Positions 5,003-9,345 of a DNA stretch of 9,345 nucleotides are shown one piece after another. The position numbers were made by a program, and so were the translations under genes. Positions within the stretch are counted from its first letter, which is position 1. The number at the start of each line of letters is the position of its first letter. Origin of the DNA: JBFHER01 sp041584055 (lineage in GTDB: Bacteria > Bacteroidota > Bacteroidia > Bacteroidales > UBA5342). The stretch lies in the NCBI GenBank assembly GCA_041584055.1, contig JBFHER010000155.1, forward strand, positions 1 through 9,345. Reading direction: 5' to 3'. Below the pieces are notes generated by a model, which worked only from the letters and a program-made list of their open reading frames with translations, had not been told where the DNA came from and did no database searches.

Positions 5003-5974
5003 ATGGAAAATCCAGTTATTCAACTGAATGGGATATCAAAGAACTATGGTGAATTTACAGCAGTCAACAACCTTAACTTATCAATTAACAAAGGAGAGAT
5101 CTTTGGTTTATTAGGCCCTAACGGGGCAGGTAAATCAACAACCATCCTGATGTTAATGGGACTCACCGAACCCAGTAATGGGCAGGTGAATGTCTGTGGA
5201 ATCAACTCCACCAGAAACCCAATTGAAGTAAAACGCAAGGTGGGGTATTTGCCTGAAGATGTAGGATTTTATGATGATCTTACAGGTCTGGATAACCTCA
5301 TTTACACAGCCCGGTTGAACGGGTTTAATTATGCGGAAGCAAAATTAAATGCGACACGTCTTTTAAAACGGGTTGGACTTGAAAAAGCCATAAACAAAAA
5401 AACAGGCAACTATTCCAAGGGGATGCGTCAGCGTTTAGGTCTGGCTGATGTGTTAATTAAAAATCCGGAAGTCATTATTTTGGATGAACCTACCACGGGA
5501 ATTGACCCAAAAGGGGTTCAGGAATTGCTAAGCTTAATCCAGGAACTCAGAGATGAAAACAACATAACTGTTTTATTTTCATCCCATAATCTGCACCAGG
5601 TTCAACAGGTTTGTGACAGGGTGGGTATTTTTGTTGAAGGAAAATTATTGGAAGTAGGAACCATTGAGGACCTGTCAAAAAAGCTTTTCACCCATGGGAT
5701 GTATTTAATTGAACTTGGCATCGACACCTCAGAGAGCAATCAGAAGGCTCCCAGTTTAGAGGGGATCCAAACGCTTCTTTCCCCCATCGAAGGCATTCAG
5801 AAAGTCACTGAAGACAAGGACCATTTTCTGATAGAATGCGCTTCAGATATTTCTTCGACCATTGCAAAAGCAGTCATCAATGCCAATTACAGTCTCAATT
5901 ATGTCAATAAGATTGAGTACGGACTTGATGCAATTTACAACCGATATTTTGAAGGAGGTTCAAGCCATGAATAA
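5003..5974 (+). CDS. ABC transporter ATP-binding protein (ABC-2 type system)
   Basis: A 323-residue cytoplasmic ATPase that would power the permease encoded next. The full motif set is present: Walker A GPNGAGKST (38-46), Q-loop region GYLPED (81-86, with E at the usual Q position, as is common in this subfamily), signature YSKGMRQRL (137-145; SKG in place of SGG), Walker B VIILDEP (157-163), D-loop and H-loop H195 in SSHNLHQV. Residues from about 225 to 323 form a C-terminal extension typical of the multidrug/antibiotic/Nos-type (CcmA-like, COG1131) ATPases. The start at 5003 follows the NEW3 stop by 4 nt, and the 3' end overlaps the permease gene by 8 nt, so the three are translationally coupled. 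The ATPase looks catalytically intact; substrate unknown. Confidence 0.95.
   Translation: MENPVIQLNGISKNYGEFTAVNNLNLSINKGEIFGLLGPNGAGKSTTILMLMGLTEPSNGQVNVCGINSTRNPIEVKRKVGYLPEDVGFYDDLTGLDNLIYTARLNGFNYAEAKLNATRLLKRVGLEKAINKKTGNYSKGMRQRLGLADVLIKNPEVIILDEPTTGIDPKGVQELLSLIQELRDENNITVLFSSHNLHQVQQVCDRVGIFVEGKLLEVGTIEDLSKKLFTHGMYLIELGIDTSESNQKAPSLEGIQTLLSPIEGIQKVTEDKDHFLIECASDISSTIAKAVINANYSLNYVNKIEYGLDAIYNRYFEGGSSHE
5954..5959 (+). promoter_or_regulatory. Ribosome-binding site of the ABC permease gene
   Basis: GGAGGT inside the ATPase coding end, 7 nt before the ATG at 5967. It sets the permease start at 5967 and rules against a start further upstream in the same frame. Confidence 0.85.
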
Positions 5975-6935
5975 ATCATTATCAAAACAGATAAATCCTT
6001 TTTGGATCATTGTTAACAAAGAAATCGCTGACGCAGTAAAAAGCTGGAAGTTCTTAATCATGGTCGCATTGGTGCTACTCACCTGCATGGGTTCCCTGTA
6101 CACAGCGCTGGATGACTTTTCTTCTGCCATACAGGGAGGGAGTGCAGATGACGATTTCTTTTTCTTAAAACTCTACACACATTCCAATGGCACATTGCCA
6201 TCCTATGCTGTTTTTATTAGTTTCCTTGGTCCCCTTTTAGGCATCAGCATGGGTTTCGACAGTATCAACATGGAACAAAATAAAGGGACACTCAGCAGAA
6301 TACTCGCTCAACCAATTTATCGAGACTATGTTTTAAATGCAAAATTTGTGGCAGCATTGCTAACATTGAGTTCTTTGTTTATTGCGCTAAGCATGCTTGT
6401 CCTTGGTTTTGGCCTTATCTTTTTAGGCATCCCTCCCAGTACCGATGAGTTTTTGAGAATTATTATTTTCACGCTTATAAGCATCGTGTATGTGGGTTTT
6501 TGGTTAAATTTATCCATCCTTTTTTCTGTGAAGTTTCGGCAGGCCGCCACATCTGCGATGGCTGGGATCTCAATCTGGCTTTTCTTCACCATTTTTTACA
6601 GCATGATCGTTAACCTGATTGCGAAAGGCCTGGCGCCTGCAAGATTTATCACCGAACATCAAATTGTTGCTTTCCAACGGTTTGTTCAAAATTTAATGCG
6701 GATAAATCCCGGACAACTTTTCAACGACGTAACAGCTACTTTGTTGCGACCTTCCCTAAGAAGTTTGGGACCACTGACAACAGAACAAACCATTGGTGCC
6801 ATTCCCAACCCCCTACCATTGGGCCAAAGCCTGATGCTGGTTTGGCCGCAGGTACTGGCATTGATGAGTGGTACACTACTGTTCTTTGCGCTGGCATATA
6901 CAATGTTCATGCGAAAAGAAATTCGTTCCCGATAA
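5967..6935 (+). CDS. ABC-2 type transporter permease
   Basis: A 322-residue inner-membrane protein with about six hydrophobic helices (roughly 28-46, 79-98, 126-153, 164-186, 197-217, 290-314). The N-terminus (NPFWIIVNKEIADAVKSWKF) is the amphipathic entry seen in ABC-2 permeases. The conserved cytoplasmic motif EQNKGTLSRILAQPIYRDY (103-121) corresponds to the E-x-x-x-GTL-x-x-x-L-x-x-P-x-x-R signature of the NosY/ABC-2 group. A large loop of about 70 residues (218-289) lies between the last two helices. It overlaps the ATPase gene by 8 nt and is the last gene of the operon. Together with the ATPase it should form a homodimeric exporter or a mechanotransducing envelope complex. Substrate not known. 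Confidence 0.92.
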   Translation: MNKSLSKQINPFWIIVNKEIADAVKSWKFLIMVALVLLTCMGSLYTALDDFSSAIQGGSADDDFFFLKLYTHSNGTLPSYAVFISFLGPLLGISMGFDSINMEQNKGTLSRILAQPIYRDYVLNAKFVAALLTLSSLFIALSMLVLGFGLIFLGIPPSTDEFLRIIIFTLISIVYVGFWLNLSILFSVKFRQAATSAMAGISIWLFFTIFYSMIVNLIAKGLAPARFITEHQIVAFQRFVQNLMRINPGQLFNDVTATLLRPSLRSLGPLTTEQTIGAIPNPLPLGQSLMLVWPQVLALMSGTLLFFALAYTMFMRKEIRSR

Positions 6936-6944
6936 TATCAGAAT

Positions 6945-6980
6945 ACGCCCGTTGCATCATGGCAAACGGGCGTTTTTTTT
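6945..6980 (+). terminator. Intrinsic terminator after the NEW3-ABC operon
   Basis: A perfect 9-bp G/C-rich stem (ACGCCCGTT at 6945-6953 with AACGGGCGT at 6965-6973), an 11-nt loop and eight T at 6973-6980. It begins 9 nt after the permease stop and ends the operon. Confidence 0.95.
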
Positions 6981-7158
6981 GATAAACACTGAAATCAACC
7001 CTAATCAATATGTGTCAGAACATTCAGTACCACTTACACCTCATGGAAGAATGCCTCTCAGCAGAAACAAGCATTTTTGTCCGTCGTTATCATGAAATAC
7101 ACAGCGAAAGTTCGTAACTTTATTTGTGGTCAAAACTAAATGTGCATAAATATAGCGC

Positions 7159-8358
7159 ATGGGAAACTGTAAATCCATATTCCTTTTATTTACTGTATTG
7201 CTTTTGAATCCAAATGTTTACAGTCAAATCCATTTAATATACGGCAACGGATACAATTATGCGCCTGACTATAACGGAAGTATTCATACTTGCAAGGATG
7301 ATGGTTCAGGTCAAACTCTATGTTTCGATGGAATCAATAAATTGTATGATATAGCATTGGATAATACAGTTGATCCAATGAGAATATATTACATCGAAAG
7401 TGGAGAAAATTGTATTCGGTCTGCCAATTTAGATGGCAGTAACATACTGGATGTTATTACAAATATCGCAGGCATATACAGTCTGGACCTGGATTTAAGT
7501 GCGCGAAGAGTATATTTCACGGTGGATCAAACTGAAGACAAGGTCATTGGTGCCAACATGGATGGCACAGATCAGGCCATTGTGACAATAAAAGAATATG
7601 CAAGCAGTTTGTTTGAAACCCTTCGTGGCATCACGGTTGATGGCGACATGCTTTATTGGATACGAGGAGGCATATCATGCAATGATTTCATCTATTGCTG
7701 TAAAACAGATGGTTCGGCCTATGAGACCATAGTTCAAAATGCCACGCCGGCTGTTGACATGTCCTTTCCCCATGACCTGGTTGTTAGCGCTAATTCTATT
7801 TTCTGGACAGATCCCGGCGTAAACTCAGATGTTATTTACAGAATGAATAAGGATAAAACAAACCCTGTGAAAATTTTGACAGGTGTAAAGGCAAGTCAGA
7901 TCGCACTTGATACAAAAAATTCAAAATTATTTTGGTCTGAAAGCGCTGATCAGGGGAAAAGCAAAATAATGCAGGCAAACTTTGACGGAAGCGATAAAGT
8001 TGAAATTCTGACTACGGATATTAATTTTGTTATGGGTTTGGTCGTTTATGATGAAGGCACATCAACACATGTGAACACTGAAAAGATTGGCAATTACCTG
8101 CGGAGCTATCCAAATCCAGTCACATCAAGTTCAACAATTGAATATTTAGTCCCCGGAAGCCCTCAGCTAGCACACCTAGTTACTATATCTATCTACGACA
8201 TGGCAGGAAAAAAAGTAAGTGTCTTAGTCAATGAAAATAAAGCCTCAGGGATGCATAAAGCTTTATTTGATTCAAAAGATCTACCATCAGGGATTTATTT
8301 TTGCAAACTGAACATCGATGCCTATTCTAAAGTAATTCGATTGGTCGTAAATAAGTGA
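7159..8358 (+). CDS. Secreted YWTD-like beta-propeller protein with T9SS sorting domain
   Basis: A 399-residue exported protein: signal peptide (about 1-22), a propeller (about 25-300) and a C-terminal type IX secretion sorting domain (about 313-399). Five YWTD-like strands are visible: IYYIE (76), VYFTV (118), LYWIR (165), IFWTD (214), LFWSE (257). They alternate with six turn motifs of the type DGS: DDGSG (47), LDGSN (91), MDGTD (134), TDGSA (183), KDKTN (231), FDGSD (275). This fits a six-bladed LDL-receptor-type propeller. The tail shows YPNPV (317-321), SIYDMAGKKV, LPSGIYFCKL and a basic C-terminus, matching the T9SS type A domain, so the protein is expected on the cell surface or released. 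No catalytic residues are recognised; a binding role is likely. The ATG at 7159 lacks an SD; TTTATTTG (7119-7126) is a one-mismatch -7 candidate. Confidence 0.88.
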   Translation: MGNCKSIFLLFTVLLLNPNVYSQIHLIYGNGYNYAPDYNGSIHTCKDDGSGQTLCFDGINKLYDIALDNTVDPMRIYYIESGENCIRSANLDGSNILDVITNIAGIYSLDLDLSARRVYFTVDQTEDKVIGANMDGTDQAIVTIKEYASSLFETLRGITVDGDMLYWIRGGISCNDFIYCCKTDGSAYETIVQNATPAVDMSFPHDLVVSANSIFWTDPGVNSDVIYRMNKDKTNPVKILTGVKASQIALDTKNSKLFWSESADQGKSKIMQANFDGSDKVEILTTDINFVMGLVVYDEGTSTHVNTEKIGNYLRSYPNPVTSSSTIEYLVPGSPQLAHLVTISIYDMAGKKVSVLVNENKASGMHKALFDSKDLPSGIYFCKLNIDAYSKVIRLVVNK

Positions 8359-8487
8359 TAACCCCCTTTACTTGTCATTTCCTCTTTTTGTAAAATGAAT
8401 CTATGCTATGCTTATACAGAATATGCAATAATCCAACCTAATTGATCTGATATGGTAGAAAATCATACCTATCTCTTCATCTTTTAT

Positions 8488-8495
8488 TATTTTTG
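8488..8495 (+). promoter_or_regulatory. Bacteroidetes-type -7 promoter element for the dcp-like gene
   Basis: TATTTTTG is an exact TAnnTTTG match, 26 nt before the ATG at 8522. Transcription would start near 8502. No clear -33 TTTG is seen, and no hairpin terminator for the preceding gene is found in 8359-8487. Confidence 0.6.
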
Positions 8496-8521
8496 CATTC
8501 AAATACACAAAACACACATCC

Positions 8522-9345
8522 ATGAAACATTTATTTTTATTATTCACCGTTTTAATTCTCACATCCTGTATGGAAACAGAGCAAAACCCTTTCCTGACTG
8601 AGTGGAATACGCCATTTGGAACGCCACCATTCAACGAAATCAAGAACAATCATTATATGCCTGCTTTTATTGAGGGGATGAAACAACACAAGGCTGAAAT
8701 TGATGCTATCATCAACAATACAGAAGCACCAACCTTCGAAAATACGCTTGTGGCTCTTGATAAAAGCGGATCGCTGCTTACAAAAGTTTCAGAAGTATTC
8801 AATAACCTCACATCTGCCCATACAAACGACAGCCTGCAGGCAATTGCAAAAGAAGTATCTCCCTTAATTACAGCCCACTATGGAGACATCAACTTAAATC
8901 CGGAATTATTTGCACGCATCAAGGCTGTTTATGAACAAAGAAGTAAGCTGGTTCTGAGCATTGAGCAGACGACCCTGCTGGAGAAATACTATTCCGATTT
9001 TGTACGCGGTGGTGCAAATCTGGATGACGCTGCAAAAGCAGAATTACGCAAAATCGACGAAAAACTTGCGAAGCTGTCACTTACATTTGGTGACAACGTA
9101 TTGGCTGAGACCAACGGGTTTGAATTAATCATTGATAAGAAGGAAGATTTAAGCGGACTACCTGCTGGATTAATTGCCTCAGCTGCCGAAACTGCCAAAT
9201 CAAAAGGGTATGAAGGGAAATGGGTATTTACACCACACAAACCAAGTTTGATTCCGTTTATTACCTATTCTAACAAACGTGATTTACGAGAAAAGTTATT
9301 CAAGTCCTACATCATGCGCGGTGATAACGACAACGAATTTGATAA
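8522..9345 (+). CDS. dcp: M3-family peptidyl-dipeptidase lipoprotein, N-terminal part (3' end outside window)
   Basis: The first 274 codons of a zinc metallopeptidase of the M3 (thimet oligopeptidase/Dcp) family, which releases dipeptides from the C-termini of peptides. A lipoprotein signal peptide ends in LTSC with lipidated C16, so the enzyme is anchored in the envelope rather than cytoplasmic like E. coli Dcp. Family landmarks are NPFLTEWNTPFGTPPFNEIKNNHYMPAF (22-49), APTFENTLVALDKSG and DFVRGGANLDD, all in the helical N-terminal domain. The zinc-binding HEXXH motif would lie well beyond the window end (family length is about 680-700 residues), so catalytic integrity cannot be checked. The frame is open to base 9345 without a stop. 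The start has no SD, but a -7 element lies 26 nt upstream. Confidence 0.92.
   Translation, partial: MKHLFLLFTVLILTSCMETEQNPFLTEWNTPFGTPPFNEIKNNHYMPAFIEGMKQHKAEIDAIINNTEAPTFENTLVALDKSGSLLTKVSEVFNNLTSAHTNDSLQAIAKEVSPLITAHYGDINLNPELFARIKAVYEQRSKLVLSIEQTTLLEKYYSDFVRGGANLDDAAKAELRKIDEKLAKLSLTFGDNVLAETNGFELIIDKKEDLSGLPAGLIASAAETAKSKGYEGKWVFTPHKPSLIPFITYSNKRDLREKLFKSYIMRGDNDNEFD

Noticed and set aside
5862..5966. Extended permease N-terminus starting inside the ATPase gene
   Set aside because: The added 35 residues have no permease character, and GGAGGT at 5954-5959 points to the ATG at 5967.
8401..8649. 82-codon minus-strand open frame
   Set aside because: It runs opposite to the start of the dcp-like gene and its promoter and has no recognisable protein features.

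Overview
The window reads as chromosomal DNA of a Bacteroidota (Bacteroidetes) bacterium. The support is: a PorT-type outer-membrane barrel, a secreted protein ending in a type IX secretion (T9SS) sorting domain, two lipoproteins with short Bacteroidetes-like lipoboxes, and TAnnTTTG -7 promoter elements (TACATTTG, TATATTTG, TATTTTTG) a short distance upstream of genes that have no Shine-Dalgarno (SD) sequence. The genus cannot be told from the sequence.

Layout, left to right. (1) 1-890, plus strand: the 3' end of a sirtuin deacylase gene (cobB-like) overlapping by 8 nt an outer-membrane beta-barrel gene. (2) 1025-1595, minus strand: a small secreted protein of unknown function with its own promoter-like element and a clear intrinsic terminator. 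(3) 1855-2825, plus: a lipoprotein with a formylglycine-generating-enzyme (FGE/SUMF1) fold in which both catalytic cysteine positions are replaced. (4) 2826-3616, plus: a small heat-shock protein (Hsp20) with a long upstream region and a strong terminator. (5) 3617-6980, plus: a tightly packed three-gene operon with a membrane-anchored protein of three NEW3-like Ig repeats, an ABC ATPase and an ABC-2 permease, closed by a strong terminator. (6) 7159-8358, plus: a T9SS cargo protein with a six-bladed YWTD-like propeller. (7) 8488-9345, plus: the 5' part of an M3-family peptidyl-dipeptidase lipoprotein (dcp-like), cut by the window end.

The most interesting part is 2.9-6.98 kb. The hsp20 gene and the NEW3-ABC operon are separate transcription units, with a terminator between them, yet their upstream regions share an imperfect 25-26 bp element (15 of 18 bases identical in the core, then AGCAT). 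All four genes in this block carry a strong GGAGG ribosome-binding site, whereas the five other genes whose starts lie in the window have none. This suggests, as inference, one co-regulated and probably stress-linked unit pairing a cytoplasmic chaperone with an envelope ABC system of unknown substrate. No tRNA, rRNA, CRISPR array, insertion sequence or integrase was seen.
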